In this document: piece after piece, positions 1 through 10,171 of the stretch
Layout of the letters: every line of letters starts with the position of its first letter
Numbering within the stretch: the stretch's first letter is position 1
Assembly: GCA_947090765.1 (NCBI GenBank)
Contig: OX352322.1
Coordinates: forward strand, 3,455,501-3,519,500
DNA from: Pseudomonas sp. MM223
Lineage (GTDB): Bacteria; Pseudomonadota; Gammaproteobacteria; Pseudomonadales; Pseudomonadaceae
Direction: 5' to 3'
Length of the DNA: 64,000 nt
The notes under the pieces: generated by a model
The model's database searches: none
The model's input: only the letters and a program-made list of their open reading frames with translations
Told to the model about the DNA's origin: nothing
Position numbers and translations under genes: made by a program

Positions 1-2136
1 GCTGCCAAACCCCTTGATCTGCTCGAAGATGCGCTCGGCAAACGCCAGGTCGTAACCATTGCGCAGCATGCCTTGCACCAGCCGCTCGCGGTGCGGCTCC
101 AGGCCACCATGGCGCTTCCAGGCCGCCATGCTGCGGCGCAGCTGGTCGGCCTCGCCCGGCGTGTAATCGGCGGCAACCATGGCCAGTTCCATCACCTGTT
201 CCTGGAACAGCGGTACGCCCAGGGTGCGCTCGAAGACTTCCTTGAGCTGCGGCGATGGGTAGGTTACCGGTTCCTGCTTCAGGCGCCGGCGCAGGTACGG
301 GTGCACCATGTCGCCCTGGATCGGCCCGGGGCGGACAATCGCCACTTCGATGACCAGGTCGTAGAACGTTTTGGGCCGTAGCCGGGGCAACATGGCCATC
401 TGCGCACGCGACTCGATCTGGAACACCCCCATGGTCTCGGCGCGGCTGATCATCGCGTAGGTGGCCGGGTCTTCGTCGGGGATGGTGGCCAGGGTCAGTT
501 GCTGGCCACGATGGCGCTGCAGCAGGTCGAAACAGCGGCGCAAGGCACTGAGCATGCCCAGCGCCAGCACATCGACCTTGAGCAGGCCGACCATGTCCAG
601 GTCGTCCTTGTCCCACTGGATCACCGTGCGCTCCGCCATCGCGGCATTCTCCACCGGCACCAGTTGGTCGAGTGGTTGCTGGGAGATGACAAAGCCGCCC
701 GGGTGCTGCGACAGGTGCCGGGGGAAGCCGATCAGCTCGCCAGCCAGCACCAGCACCCGCCGCAGTGAAGGGCTGCTGGCCTCGAAACCGGCTTCGGCCA
801 AGCGCTGGTCATCGGGAATGCGGTCGCTCCAGCGACCACAGCATTTGGCCAGGGCATCCACCTGGTCCGCCGGTAAACCCAATACCCGCGCCACATCGCG
901 CACCGCGCCCGCGGCATGGTAGGTGTTGACCACCGCCGTCAGCGCCGCACGGTGTCGGCCATAGCGGCGAAACACGTACTGGATCACTTCTTCGCGCCGA
1001 TCGTGCTCGAAGTCCACGTCGATATCTGGCGGCTCGTTACGTTCACGCGACAGGAAGCGCTCGAACAGCAGGCGGTGCTGCATGGGGTCGAGCTCGGTAA
1101 TGCCCAGCACGAAACACACCACCGAGTTGGCCGCCGAACCGCGGCCCTGGCACAGAATGCGTTGGCTGCGGGCAAAGGCGACAATGTCGTGCACGGTCAG
1201 GAAGTAACTTTCGTAGCCAAGCGCCTCGATCAGTGCCAACTCCGTGGCCAGCACGTCACGCACCTTGTCACTCGGGCCATCTGGCCAGCGTAGCGGCAAG
1301 CCCTGCTCGCACAGTTCACGCAACCAGCTTGCCGGAGTATGGCCCTGGGGCACCAGTTCGCGCGGGTACTGGTATTTCAACTCGCTCAGGTCAAATTGGC
1401 AGCGCTCGGCAATGGCCAGGGTCTCGGCCAGCAGGTCGGCAGGATAGAGCTCGCCCAGCTGCGCCTGGCTGCGCAGGTGCCGCTCGCCATTGGCAAACAG
1501 AAAGCGCCCGGCCTCGGCCACCTGGCAATGCTGGCGGATGGCGGTCATGCAGTCCTGCAAGGCACGGCGACCGCGCACATGCATGTGCACGTCGCCACAG
1601 GCCACGGCGCGGATACCCACTTCAGCCGCCAGCCCTCGCAAGTGTTGAAGGCGCAGGGCATCGTCACTGCCGCGGTGCAGGTGCACGGCTAGCCACAGGC
1701 GTTGGCCGAACACACTGCGTAACCACTCACCCGTGGCCACGTCGGCGCAGTCATCGGCCACCCATAGTGCCAGCAGGCCTTGATGGTGCTGCTGCAGGTC
1801 GTCGCGAAACAGCTGGTACTCGCCCTTTTGCGCCCGCCGCCGGGCCCGAGTGATGAGCGCACACAAACTCTGGTAACCGGCCAGGTCCTCCACCAGCAGC
1901 ACCAGCTTGGGGCCGTCCTGCAGAAGCACCTCACTGCCCACGATCAGCCTCAGCTGGTGCGCCTTGGCGGCCTGCCAGGCCCGAACGATTCCGGCCAAGG
2001 TGCATTCGTCAGTGATCGCCAGGGCCTGGTAGCCCTGCTCGCGTGCACGCCGGAACAGCTCGTCGGCGCTCGACGCCCCGCGCTGGAAGCTGAAGTTGGA
2101 CAGGCAATGCAGCTCGGCATACCCCGGCGTGCTCAT
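1..2136 (-). CDS. dnaE2: Error-prone DNA polymerase DnaE2 (ImuC), 3' end outside window
   Basis: The first 712 codons of a C-family polymerase alpha-subunit paralogue of about 1020 residues; the gene runs off the left edge. The protein opens [20 protein letters not shown], an N-terminal PHP domain, and carries the polymerase acidic motif [13 protein letters not shown] near residue 369 (984-1031). The visible part ends in the family motif [11 protein letters not shown]. DnaE2 performs translesion synthesis during SOS-induced mutagenesis together with ImuA and ImuB. Its ATG (2134-2136) overlaps the imuB stop codon as ATGA, so translation is probably coupled. It is the last gene of the lexA2 operon and should be under LexA2 control. 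Identity is clear from motifs and context. Confidence 0.95.
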   Translation of the reverse strand, partial: MSTPGYAELHCLSNFSFQRGASSADELFRRAREQGYQALAITDECTLAGIVRAWQAAKAHQLRLIVGSEVLLQDGPKLVLLVEDLAGYQSLCALITRARRRAQKGEYQLFRDDLQQHHQGLLALWVADDCADVATGEWLRSVFGQRLWLAVHLHRGSDDALRLQHLRGLAAEVGIRAVACGDVHMHVRGRRALQDCMTAIRQHCQVAEAGRFLFANGERHLRSQAQLGELYPADLLAETLAIAERCQFDLSELKYQYPRELVPQGHTPASWLRELCEQGLPLRWPDGPSDKVRDVLATELALIEALGYESYFLTVHDIVAFARSQRILCQGRGSAANSVVCFVLGITELDPMQHRLLFERFLSRERNEPPDIDVDFEHDRREEVIQYVFRRYGRHRAALTAVVNTYHAAGAVRDVARVLGLPADQVDALAKCCGRWSDRIPDDQRLAEAGFEASSPSLRRVLVLAGELIGFPRHLSQHPGGFVISQQPLDQLVPVENAAMAERTVIQWDKDDLDMVGLLKVDVLALGMLSALRRCFDLLQRHRGQQLTLATIPDEDPATYAMISRAETMGVFQIESRAQMAMLPRLRPKTFYDLVIEVAIVRPGPIQGDMVHPYLRRRLKQEPVTYPSPQLKEVFERTLGVPLFQEQVMELAMVAADYTPGEADQLRRSMAAWKRHGGLEPHRERLVQGMLRNGYDLAFAERIFEQIKGFGS

Positions 2137-3551
2137 GCAAACCAACCCTGCAGCCACAGCGGGCCGGGCTGGCCCAGGTCGCGGTAGGCCCAGCCGCGCA
2201 GGCCATCACGGGTTTCGATGCGGTAGTAGTCGCGGCGCACGTCGCCGCCATCCCACCAGCCCGACTCGATGCGTTCGGCCTGGCCCTGTACCTGATAGCT
2301 GGCGGCGTCCAGCGCCAGCGGGGCTGGCAGCAGCCAGCCCGGGCGACTGCCCGGGGCAACCGGCAGGCTGCCTTGGGCACCTTGCTCGGTCAGCTGCCAG
2401 GCGCATTCGGGGCGGTGATCGGCTGCCGCGCTCAGCCCCTTCACGGCCTCATCCCCCAAGCGAGCGCGCAGCCGCTCGCGCAACTGTTCCCAAGGTTGAG
2501 CCTGCTGCGCACGAGGGTCGAACAATGCCTGGTGCTGCGGCACGAAGGGCGGCAGGTCCTCGGCAACCAGCCGCAGGTTGCGTACAGGTGCGGGAATGCG
2601 CAGCGGCTCCAGGCGCCCACGGGCCAGCTCGAACAGCATGGCGGCATCGCGCTCGGCAGCCAGCAGGCCTACCTTGAGCAGGGTGTCGGGCCCTTCGGCA
2701 TGTTCCAGGTGCAGGCAAAAGCGCTGCACGCCACAGTCGCGCCCGGCAAGGAATGCGGCAAGGTCGTTGAGCATGCGCCGCAGCGGGAACAGCAGCGCCT
2801 GATGCGACTCGACGTCAAAGTTAAGCTCTAGCCGGGTTTCGAAGCGATCCGGTGGCTGGTAGAAGTCCAGGCCCAGGTTGCGCAGGCCAAGCAACTGGTC
2901 AAGGTGCAGCTGCACCTTGGCCGCAAAGCGCCTGGCCAAGGTATCGCGCGGCAAGGCCAATACCTGGCCCAGTTGCCGCAGGCCCATGCGGGCAAAGGCT
3001 TCGGCGGCGTCTGCCGGCAAGCCGATACGTGTGATGGGCATGCCTAGCAGTGCCGCTCGGGTGGCGTCGGCATCGCCCACGGCCAGGCCGTCGTGCCCAT
3101 TGGCAAGCATGCGCGCCGCTACCGGGTTGCTGGCCAGAACGATGCGTTGGCGCAGGCCCAGACCTGCCAGCTCCTGGCGCAAACGTGCCTCGAACAAGGG
3201 CCAGGGGCCGAACAGCTGCAGGCTGGAGCCTACTTCCAGTAGCAGCGCCCGCGGGTAATGCAGGCTGACCTGGGCACTGAAGCGATAGGCCCAGGCTGCC
3301 AGCAATTGCTGCACCTGCTCGATACGCCTGGGGTCGGTTTCGACGCAGGTGAAACCGTCCGCCAGGGCACGTGCCGCCGTAAGGGTTTGCCCTGCCCGCA
3401 GCCCCAGTGCGGCCGCTGCCGGGCTGACCGCCTGCAATACGCGACGCTGGGTAGGCCCGCCAAGCAGCACCAAGGGTGTGTCGGGGTCGTCACGCTCACG
3501 CAGGACCGTGTCCAGCGCCAGCTGCGGAAGCAGGATGCAGGCCCAAAGCAT
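2133..3551 (-). CDS. imuB: ImuB, inactive Y-family polymerase-like mutasome protein
   Basis: A 472-residue DinB/UmuC-related protein. It starts [14 protein letters not shown] where active Y-family polymerases have a metal-binding HIDxDxFFA motif, and the second acidic motif is replaced by [15 protein letters not shown]. It is therefore expected to be catalytically dead, as known for ImuB, which bridges DnaE2 to the beta clamp. An HhH-like stretch lies near residues 180-220 ([19 protein letters not shown]). It starts 6 bp after the imuA stop and overlaps dnaE2 by 4 bp. The combination of lexA2, imuA and dnaE2 neighbours makes the call firm. Confidence 0.94.
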   Translation of the reverse strand: MLWACILLPQLALDTVLRERDDPDTPLVLLGGPTQRRVLQAVSPAAAALGLRAGQTLTAARALADGFTCVETDPRRIEQVQQLLAAWAYRFSAQVSLHYPRALLLEVGSSLQLFGPWPLFEARLRQELAGLGLRQRIVLASNPVAARMLANGHDGLAVGDADATRAALLGMPITRIGLPADAAEAFARMGLRQLGQVLALPRDTLARRFAAKVQLHLDQLLGLRNLGLDFYQPPDRFETRLELNFDVESHQALLFPLRRMLNDLAAFLAGRDCGVQRFCLHLEHAEGPDTLLKVGLLAAERDAAMLFELARGRLEPLRIPAPVRNLRLVAEDLPPFVPQHQALFDPRAQQAQPWEQLRERLRARLGDEAVKGLSAAADHRPECAWQLTEQGAQGSLPVAPGSRPGWLLPAPLALDAASYQVQGQAERIESGWWDGGDVRRDYYRIETRDGLRGWAYRDLGQPGPLWLQGWFA

Positions 3552-3557
3552 GGTGCA

Positions 3558-4178
3558 TCAGCCCCGCCCCGGGCAGGCAATGGGCAGCGCCGGTGGCATA
3601 CCGCCCCGGCTTTTCAGCACACGCCATTGCGCCGGACGGGTGTCGACGGCAACGCGCAGCGCCGCAGGCGACGGGTTGTGTGCTGCCTGATGCGGCCGGC
3701 AAGCGAATGCCAGCGCCTGGCCGGTTTCTGCGGCCACCTGCAAACGCCGCAAGGCCCGGTCATCGGCACGTTCAGGCCAGCACAGCACCACCGCGCAACT
3801 GCCCGAACGCAGGCACTGCTCGGCAGCCCACAGGGCATCGGCAGGGGCGGCATCTACCTGCACCAGCCAGCGCAGGTCCACCCCTGCTGCCTGCCAGGCC
3901 GGTGCGTAAGGAATGAACGGCGGTGCCACCAGCACCACCCGGCTGCCTTCAGCACTCAGCCGCGCCAGTGTGGGCCACAGCAGTTGCAATTCGCCGCAGC
4001 CGGGGCTGGCCAACAGCAACTCGCTGAGTGCTGCCGCCGGCCAGCCACCTTCGGGCAAGCGCTCGTCAAGGGCGGCATGGCCGGTCGGCTGCAAGCCGAG
4101 TGGCCGTGCCTGGGCCTGCCGGCCGCGCCAGACACGGCGCTGGTCGAGCAGCCTGTCGAGGTCGACCACCGCGCCCAT
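3558..4178 (-). CDS. imuA: ImuA, RecA/SulA-like SOS mutasome accessory protein
   Basis: A 206-residue protein of the ImuA (SulA-like, RecA-fold) family. It begins MGAVVDLDRLLDQRRVWRG and has the RecA-like segment TGHAALDERLPEGGWP near residues 32-47. The family lacks a true Walker A box and works with ImuB and DnaE2 in damage-induced mutagenesis. The start codon shares one base with the lexA2 stop (TGATG), indicating translational coupling and one SOS-controlled transcript. Confidence 0.9.
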   Translation of the reverse strand: MGAVVDLDRLLDQRRVWRGRQAQARPLGLQPTGHAALDERLPEGGWPAAALSELLLASPGCGELQLLWPTLARLSAEGSRVVLVAPPFIPYAPAWQAAGVDLRWLVQVDAAPADALWAAEQCLRSGSCAVVLCWPERADDRALRRLQVAAETGQALAFACRPHQAAHNPSPAALRVAVDTRPAQWRVLKSRGGMPPALPIACPGRG

Positions 4179-4795
4179 CAGTCACGCCTCAGCAGGCCGC
4201 AGAACACGCCTTCGATGAAAAATTCCTGTTCAGGCTGCACATCGATGGGTGCATAGGCCGGGTTGCGTGGTAACAGCCGGTAACCGCTGCCTTGGCGTTG
4301 CAGGCGCTTGATGGTTACTTCACCGTCCAGGCGGGCAACCACGATCTGGCCATCGCGGGCGTCGGCCTGTTGAAGGATGCCGACCAGGTCGCCGTCGAAG
4401 ATACCGTCGTCGATCATCGAGTCGCCCCGCACTTTAAGCAGGTAGTCAGGGGTGCGGCGGAACAGGCTGGGGTCGAGCAGCAACTGTTCGTGGATGCCCA
4501 GGTCCGGGCCGATGGGGGCGCCCGCCGCCACCTGGCCCAGCACCGGGATTTCGAGGATTTCCGGCCGGCGCAGCGGTTCGGCCAGGCGAATGCCCCGCGC
4601 CTGGTTCGGCGTGACATCAATGTAACCGGCCTGGCACAGGGCAGTGATGTGCTTGCGCGCAACGCTGCGCGAAGCAAAACCGAAGCGCGTGGCGATATCG
4701 GCCAGGCTCGGTGGCTGACTGTGCTCGGCAATGCGCTCGCGGATAAATTCAAAAATGGCGCGGCGTTTGGGGGTAAGATTGTCCATGGAGCACAT
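4178..4795 (-). CDS. lexA2: LexA2 SOS repressor
   Basis: A 205-residue LexA. The winged HTH covers residues about 10-70 (recognition region SLADIATRFGFASRSVARKH). The self-cleavage site is Ala91-Gly92 (VAAGAP), the catalytic serine is Ser126 (GDSM) and the lysine is Lys163 (EVTIKRL). RecA-stimulated autocleavage should derepress lexA2-imuA-imuB-dnaE2. Two starts are possible: ATG at 4795 (MCSMDN) has an AAAGGAG ribosome site 5 bases upstream, while ATG at 4786 (MDNLTPK) has the same site 14 bases away, so 4795 is preferred although homologues are often annotated from MDN. The operator at 4789-4802 overlaps the start. Confidence 0.95.
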   Translation of the reverse strand: MCSMDNLTPKRRAIFEFIRERIAEHSQPPSLADIATRFGFASRSVARKHITALCQAGYIDVTPNQARGIRLAEPLRRPEILEIPVLGQVAAGAPIGPDLGIHEQLLLDPSLFRRTPDYLLKVRGDSMIDDGIFDGDLVGILQQADARDGQIVVARLDGEVTIKRLQRQGSGYRLLPRNPAYAPIDVQPEQEFFIEGVFCGLLRRD

Positions 4796-4802
4796 TTGTA
4801 CT
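4789..4802 (-). promoter_or_regulatory. LexA2-type operator over the lexA2 SD/start
   Basis: On the minus strand the sequence reads AGTACAAATGTGCT, an exact fit to the AGTAC-N4-GTGCT form I recall for the P. putida LexA2 operator, which differs from the usual CTG-N10-CAG LexA box. It lies between the AAGGAG ribosome site and the codons MCSM, so the repressor covers the translation start region. A second GTGCTCC copy upstream (4808-4814) can pair with the GGAGTAC half. Confidence 0.8.
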
Positions 4803-4887
4803 CCTTTCGGAGCACGCTGAACAGCCCCCTTCGTCGTCAGCTTTGGTTATGATCCCCTGGCTTGTGTTTTCTTGATCTGGATATCCC

Positions 4888-5544
4888 ATGCTGACCGCCC
4901 TGCTGTTCGACCTCGACGGAACCCTCACCGACACCGACACCCTGCACTTGCAGGCCTTTCGCCAACTGCTGCGTGAACATGACGGCCGCGAACTGAGCCA
5001 GGCGCAATTCGATGCCCAGGTCAGTGGCCGCGCCAACGGCGAACTGTTCGCCGAGCTGTTCAGCGGCGCGAGCGTCGAACAGTGCCGGGCGCTGGCCGAC
5101 CGCAAGGAAGCATTGTTCCGCGACCTGTCACCGTCTCTTGAACCAATGCCAGGCCTGTTGCGCCTGCTGGAACATGCCCAGGCCCATGACATCGGCATGT
5201 GCGTGGTGACCAACGCACCGCGGCTGAACGCCGAACACATGCTGAATGCCATGGGCCTGGGCCGGCATTTCGAGCATGTGCTGGTGGCCGAGGAACTGGC
5301 GCGGCCCAAACCCGACCCGCTGCCTTACCTTACCGGCCTGCAGCGGCTGGGCGCCGAAGCCGGGCAGGCGCTGGCTTTCGAGGATTCATTGCCGGGGGTG
5401 GCGGCAGCCAGTGGCGCGGGGATCTTCACCGTGGGCGTGGCTACGACGCAGACGCCGGAGCGGTTGCTGGCGGCGGGGGCCAAGCGGGTTGTGAATGACT
5501 TCAATGACCCGGCATTGTGGGCATTGATCGAGTCCATGCAATGA
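4888..5544 (+). CDS. HAD-superfamily phosphatase (Gph/beta-phosphoglucomutase-like)
   Basis: A 218-residue HAD hydrolase of subfamily IA. Motif I is LLFDLDGTLTDTD with nucleophile Asp8 and Asp10. Motif II is VVTNAPR, motif III the lysine of RPKPDPLPY, and motif IV FEDSLPG. An alpha-helical cap sits between motif I and II (about residues 15-85), as in phosphoglycolate phosphatase and related sugar-phosphate phosphatases. Cytosolic; the substrate cannot be read from sequence. It is divergent from lexA2 with an 90-bp gap and ends 16 bp before the LysR gene. Confidence 0.85.
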   Translation: MLTALLFDLDGTLTDTDTLHLQAFRQLLREHDGRELSQAQFDAQVSGRANGELFAELFSGASVEQCRALADRKEALFRDLSPSLEPMPGLLRLLEHAQAHDIGMCVVTNAPRLNAEHMLNAMGLGRHFEHVLVAEELARPKPDPLPYLTGLQRLGAEAGQALAFEDSLPGVAAASGAGIFTVGVATTQTPERLLAAGAKRVVNDFNDPALWALIESMQ

Positions 5545-5560
5545 CCATTCAAGGGCTCCC

Positions 5561-6472
5561 ATGCTCATCGACGAAGAACTGACGCTCAAAAAGCTGGAAA
5601 CCTTTCTCGCCTTCATGCGCACCGGCAACCTCGGCCGCGCGGCTGCCGAGTTATCCACTAGCGCCGTCAGCGTGCACCGCGCCATCCACTCGCTGGAAAG
5701 CGCCCTGCGCTGCCCGTTGTTCAAGCACGAAGGCCGCCAGCTGATCCCGCTGGAAAGCGCCTACGTGCTGGAGAAGAAAGCCCGGCAATTGATCCAGGAC
5801 GCCGAGCAGATGGTGCGCCAGACCCGTGAAGCCGCGGGTTTCTACGCCGAGCGCTTCCGCCTGGGTGCACTTTACTCGTTGACGGTAAAAACCGTACCCA
5901 AACTGGTCATGGGCCTGAAACTGCGCCGCAGCGAACTGAACATCGACCTCACCCTTGGCTCCAACGTTGACCTGCTGCAACGCCTGAAAAACCACGAGCT
6001 GGAAGCCATCCTGGTGTCGCTCGACGAAAGCGTCAGCGACCCGGCCTGCGAGCAGTTGCCGCTGTTCTCCGACGATATCTTCCTGGCGGTCCCCACCGAC
6101 TCGCCCTTCGCCGAACAGGCCGAGGTGGACCTGGCCGACCTCGCCGACTCCACCTTCATCACCCTGACCCAGGGCTTTGCCACCCACCGCGATGGCGCAC
6201 GGGTGTTCCAGCAGGCCGGCTTCGAGCCCAAGGTAGCCATGCAGGTGAACGACATCTTCACCCTGCTGAGCATGGTCAGCTCGGGTGTGGGCTTTGCCTT
6301 GCTGCCAGGGCGCATCGCGGCAGTGTACGAAAACCGCGTCAGGCTGATTGCCTTGAAGCCGCAATACCGCTTGCAGCAACACATTGGCGTGGTGTTTTTG
6401 AAAGCGCGGGAGCGGGAGCCCAACTTGCTGGCATTGCTTGCAGAGTGCCGGATGTACAGCCGGGATAACTGA
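5561..6472 (+). CDS. LysR-family transcriptional regulator, MdcR-like
   Basis: A 303-residue LTTR. The N-terminal winged HTH (TLKKLETFLAFMRTGNLGRAAAELSTSAVSVHRAIHSLE, discontinuous motif over residues 8-48) is followed by a periplasmic-binding-like effector domain (residues about 95-295). From memory it closely resembles MdcR, the malonate-utilisation regulator, but no mdc/mad genes lie in this window, so the target is unknown. The gene is plus-strand, 16 bp after the phosphatase, and convergent with the TonB receptor gene. Confidence 0.82.
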   Translation: MLIDEELTLKKLETFLAFMRTGNLGRAAAELSTSAVSVHRAIHSLESALRCPLFKHEGRQLIPLESAYVLEKKARQLIQDAEQMVRQTREAAGFYAERFRLGALYSLTVKTVPKLVMGLKLRRSELNIDLTLGSNVDLLQRLKNHELEAILVSLDESVSDPACEQLPLFSDDIFLAVPTDSPFAEQAEVDLADLADSTFITLTQGFATHRDGARVFQQAGFEPKVAMQVNDIFTLLSMVSSGVGFALLPGRIAAVYENRVRLIALKPQYRLQQHIGVVFLKAREREPNLLALLAECRMYSRDN

Positions 6473-6473
6473 A

Positions 6474-6499
6474 CCTGCGCCAGCAGCGGCCAGCGCAGG
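6474..6499. terminator. Inverted repeat between convergent genes
   Basis: CCTGCGC at 6474-6480 pairs with GCGCAGG at 6493-6499 around a 12-base loop. It sits in the 36 bp between the LysR stop and the TonB-receptor stop, so it may act as a bidirectional terminator, though there is no T-run. Confidence 0.45.
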
Positions 6500-6508
6500 T
6501 ACGTGGGG

Positions 6509-8568
6509 TCAAAGGTCGTAACGCAACGCCAGGCCCACGGTGCGCGGTGCGCCCACATCGAGGATGTCGCCGCTGCGGTTGTTGGTGATGTACTCCTTGT
6601 CGAAGGCGTTCTTCACAAAACCGGACACGGCAATGTTGCGGGTGATCTTGTACTCGGTATTAAAGTTGGCCAGCCAGTAATTGTCACTGCGACGCTCGTC
6701 GGTGACCTGCCCGGCGTCATCGAACTCATACTCGGACGGCGATGTGCTCTGGTAGACAAGGTCGGTGTTAAGGGTAAGGCGCTCGCTCCAGCGGTAGGTC
6801 GCGCCCAGCGACATCTTGTATTTGGGTGAATAGAGGAAGGCTTCGCCACTCATGTCGCGGCCGTCACCGGTGACAAAGTCCTTGTACTTGCCATCGGTCA
6901 CCGAGGCGGCGGCATTGAGGGTCAGCTGTGTACCGAAGTCTTTCTCGACAGACACCTCCAGGCCCTTGATATCACTGCTGCCGGCGTTGAACACATGGAC
7001 GAACTCGGTATTGGGGTCCAGCACGCTGACCTGCTGGTCTTTCCAGTCGGTGTAGTACAGGTTGGCGCGGGTACGCAGCGTATCGTCGAGGAACGAGCCA
7101 CGGTAGGACAACTCGTAGTTGGTGGTGTATTCCGGGTCGTAGGCCTCATGCCCGCCACCGGCACGCATGTTCACGCCGCCGCCGCGATAACCCTTCTGCA
7201 CCATGAAACCCAGGTACTGCCCATCGGCCAGTTCATAGTCCAGGCCAAGCTTGGGCAGCACGGCGTCAAACGATTTGCTGACCTTGCCGGGGCTGGAGAA
7301 GTCGTCCTGGTCAATGTCGGTGTCGTTGGTTTCGTGGTCGTAACGCAGGCCGGTGATCAGCGTCCAGCGCGGAATGAAGGTCCAGTTGATCTCGCCGAAC
7401 AGCGCCTGGTTTTCAATGGTGGTGTCGCCCTTGGCAGTGCCGAACAGGCTATCGTCGAACAACAGGCGGTCATGGAAATTATTGGTGTTATGCCCGTAGT
7501 AGGCCCCGACAAAACTCTTCAAGGTGTCGCCGTTGTAATTCAGGCGCAGCTCCTGGCTGAACAGGTTGCCGTCCTGCTGGCGCAACACCACCTGGTTGGC
7601 ATCGGCCGACTGGTCGAAGTCCAGGCGGGCGTCGTAGTCCGGCTGGTGTTGGCGGTAAGGCTGGTCAGCGACCAGTAATCGTCCAGACGGTAGTCGAGCT
7701 TGGCGCTGACGGTGTCCTGCTCCAGCTTGTCGTAGGCCTTGGTGTTGGACGTCATCTTGTAATAGCGCACCTTGCCGTTTTCCCGCATGACCGTGTTGTC
7801 GCCCTTGCGGCTTTCACCATGGGCGTAGGTCAGCAGGATGTCGAGGTCGTCGCTGGGCAGGATCAGCAACTTGCCGCGGGCATTGGCGGTACGGGTGGGG
7901 TTGGCATCGTCATGCAGGGTAGTGTTGTCGATGTAGCCATCACCCTGCTGATAGTCCACGGCAATGCGGCCAGCGACCTTGTTGTCGACCAGCGCACCGC
8001 CACCGGCCACGGCCGCCCCGCGCTCGCCGTAATTGCCCATGTTGGTCTGCGCCGAAAAGCTGGGGTCGAAGGTTGGGTTACGGGTCTGGATCACCACCGC
8101 ACCTGCCAGGGAGTTGCGGCCCTGGGTAGTGGATTGCGGGCCGAGGAATACCTCGACCTGCTCGGTATCCCATAGCTGCATGGGGCTCAAGGTCAAGGCG
8201 CGGTTGGGTTGCACGGCGCCGTCGACGAACACCGACACCGCACCATTGAGTGTGGCAGGCCCCTGGTCCTCGAACCCGGATACAGGCACGCCACGGATAC
8301 CCCAGTTTTCATTGCCGGACTGGTTGTACACACCAGGCGTGCGCGCAAACACATCGACCAGGTTGTGGTCTTCCTTCTCGCGCAGTTGCTTGTCGGTAAT
8401 CACAACGACGCTCGACTGGGTCTGCTCCAGGGTGCGGTTGATCTTCTCCCCGGTCACCGTGATCTGTTCCAGCTCCACCGCCCCGACCGGTGCCGCTGCC
8501 CAGGCATTGTTTGCCAGGCACAAGGCCGAGCCCACTGCCAGTGCCAGTGTACTTTTCTTGACGTCCAC
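6509..8568 (-). pseudogene. TonB-dependent outer-membrane receptor, frameshifted
   Basis: The reading frame is in two pieces: 8568 down to about 7645, then down to 6509. The first part starts with GTG (RBS AAGGAG, 6 bp spacing), a signal peptide ending near ANNAWAA and a plug domain (ITVTGEKINRTLEQTQSSVVV; IRGVPVSGFEDQ). The second part is beta-barrel ending in the typical VGAPRTVGLALRYDL. Adding one C at the GGCTGG near 7643 (to GGCCTGG) joins the frames as SLTANTRPDYDARLDF and gives 686 residues, normal for the family. The substrate is unknown. It lies beside an MFS transporter and catabolic genes, so it may take up the pathway substrate. It is either a recent pseudogene or a sequence error. 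Confidence 0.85.
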
Positions 8569-8666
8569 GCCCCGCTCCTTCGACAGATTGCTTTTGTTAT
8601 TGCCGTACGCACGTTCTTCGGTGCAGGCGCAGCGGAGTCTGGGGCAAAGGTAATGGGAAGTAAATA

Positions 8667-10016
8667 CTATTGATAACGTGTCTCATTCATGACGGGCGAA
8701 ACCCTGCTCGCGTGCCACCCTTGCAGTAGAACCGCCAGCGCCGCCAAGCCGGCAGGGATCAGCAATGATGCGAACACTTGCGCAAAGCTCCAGCCCAACG
8801 CCAGCATCTGAGCCCCGGCAAAGGCGCTGAGCACGGCGCCAATGCGCCCGATGCCGCTCATCCAGCTGGCCCCGGTCGCCCGCGCTTCAGTGGGGTAAAA
8901 AGCCGCCGCCAGTGCATTCATGCCAACGCTCGCGCCGTTCAAGCCGAAGCCCACGGCGCAGGCAATGGCGCACAACCAGGCGAACTCCCCTGCCACCTGG
9001 CCAATCGTGAAGATAACCGCGCCGCTGAACAGAAACGTCAGCATGAGTACGCGCTGCGGGTTACAGCGGTCCATGGCCCAGCCTACCGAGATCGCCCCTA
9101 CCGGGCCGCCAATCTGGAAACAGGCCGTGACAATGGCGGCTTCAGACACCGAAAAACCACCGCCCTCCTTCACCAGCGTCGGCAGCCAGCCGCTGAACAG
9201 GTACACCAGGAACAGCGCCAGTACATAGCCAGCCCAGAGCATGCAGGTACCAAAGCGGTAGCGCGGCGAGAGGATAGTGCCAATCGCACCAACATTGCCT
9301 TGGGGTTTGGCGGGCATGACAAAGGTACTGTCGGCGTTGACATGTTCAGGGGCCAGGCGGCGGACAATGGCCAGAATGCGCTGGCGGTCTGCGCCTTTGC
9401 TGACCAGGAAGGTGACCGATTCCGGCAGGCGCCAATACAGCAGCGGCAGGACCAGCAGTGGCAACACCCCACCCAGCACCAGCACACTGCGCCAACCCAG
9501 GTTGGGTATCATCCAGGCGCTGACGAAACCACCCAGCGCGGCCCCCAAGGAGAACCCGCAGAACGCCAGGGTGATCAGCAGCGAGCGGCTGCGCGCCGGG
9601 GCATATTCGCTGACCAGGGTGCTGGCATTGGGCATGGCAGCCCCCAGGCCCAGGCCGGTAAGAAAGCGCAACGCGACCAGGGTTTCCAGGTTTGGGGAAA
9701 AGGCCGAGGCCAGGGTCCAGGTGCCGAACAGCAGCACGCTGCACAGCAATACCGCCTTGCGCCCGTAGCGGTCAGCCAGGGGGCCAGCGATCAGGGCGCC
9801 GAGGGCCAGGCCAATCAGCGCTGCGCTCAATACCGGGCCTAGGCTTTGCGCATCCAGGCCCCAGTCGCTTTTCAGTTGCGGGGCAATGAAACCGATGATG
9901 GCCACGTCCAGGCCATCAAGGGCAATGATCAGCAAGCCGAGGAACACCACCCATTTCTGGTAGCGGCCGATGGGTTGCTGGTCGATGAGTTGGCGCACGT
10001 CTAGTGTGTTGTTCAT
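8667..10016 (-). CDS. MFS transporter, aromatic acid:H+ symporter (AAHS) type
   Basis: A 449-residue 12-TM permease. ATG at 10016 (MNNTLDVRQLIDQQPIGRYQ) is preferred over an upstream GTG because AGGTGA lies 7 bases before it. It has the AAHS signature ALDGLDVAIIGF in TM1 and the loop 2-3 motif GPLADRYGRK, like PcaK/BenK-type transporters of aromatic acids. Inner-membrane, proton-driven uptake. It lies downstream of the NIPSNAP/FAD/SDR trio across a REP-like repeat and upstream of the TonB receptor gene. The substrate is not deducible, but the context suggests an aromatic or alicyclic acid. Confidence 0.88.
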   Translation of the reverse strand: MNNTLDVRQLIDQQPIGRYQKWVVFLGLLIIALDGLDVAIIGFIAPQLKSDWGLDAQSLGPVLSAALIGLALGALIAGPLADRYGRKAVLLCSVLLFGTWTLASAFSPNLETLVALRFLTGLGLGAAMPNASTLVSEYAPARSRSLLITLAFCGFSLGAALGGFVSAWMIPNLGWRSVLVLGGVLPLLVLPLLYWRLPESVTFLVSKGADRQRILAIVRRLAPEHVNADSTFVMPAKPQGNVGAIGTILSPRYRFGTCMLWAGYVLALFLVYLFSGWLPTLVKEGGGFSVSEAAIVTACFQIGGPVGAISVGWAMDRCNPQRVLMLTFLFSGAVIFTIGQVAGEFAWLCAIACAVGFGLNGASVGMNALAAAFYPTEARATGASWMSGIGRIGAVLSAFAGAQMLALGWSFAQVFASLLIPAGLAALAVLLQGWHASRVSPVMNETRYQ

Positions 10017-10066
10017 GGGTATCACCTGTTGTTGTTTTTATGACGGTGTTTCGGGGCCGCGTTGCG

Positions 10067-10157
10067 CCCCAATCGCCGGCAAGCCAGCTCCCACAGGGTG
10101 ATCATGGTCCCTGAGAGCGGCGCTCCACCTGTGGGGCTGGCTTGCCGGCGATTGGGC
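10067..10157. repeat. REP-type inverted repeat pair
   Basis: Arms of about 29 bp at 10068-10097 and 10128-10156 are nearly perfect inverted copies of a sequence containing GCCGGCAAGCCAGCTCC. This is the kind of extragenic palindrome that is abundant in P. putida genomes. It lies between the NIPSNAP gene and the MFS gene and can terminate or stabilise transcripts. Confidence 0.8.
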
Positions 10158-10171
10158 CAGCACAGGCAACA

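Noticed and set aside
7641..7665. A 7-bp slip (TACCGCC) as cause of the TonB-receptor frameshift
   Set aside because: One added C in GGCTGG gives a smoother sequence (SLTANTRPDYDARL) and matches two other sites in the window, so the slip is not needed.
8778..9842. 354-codon plus-strand frame
   Set aside because: Antisense to the AAHS transporter, Gln/His/Arg-rich with no domain.
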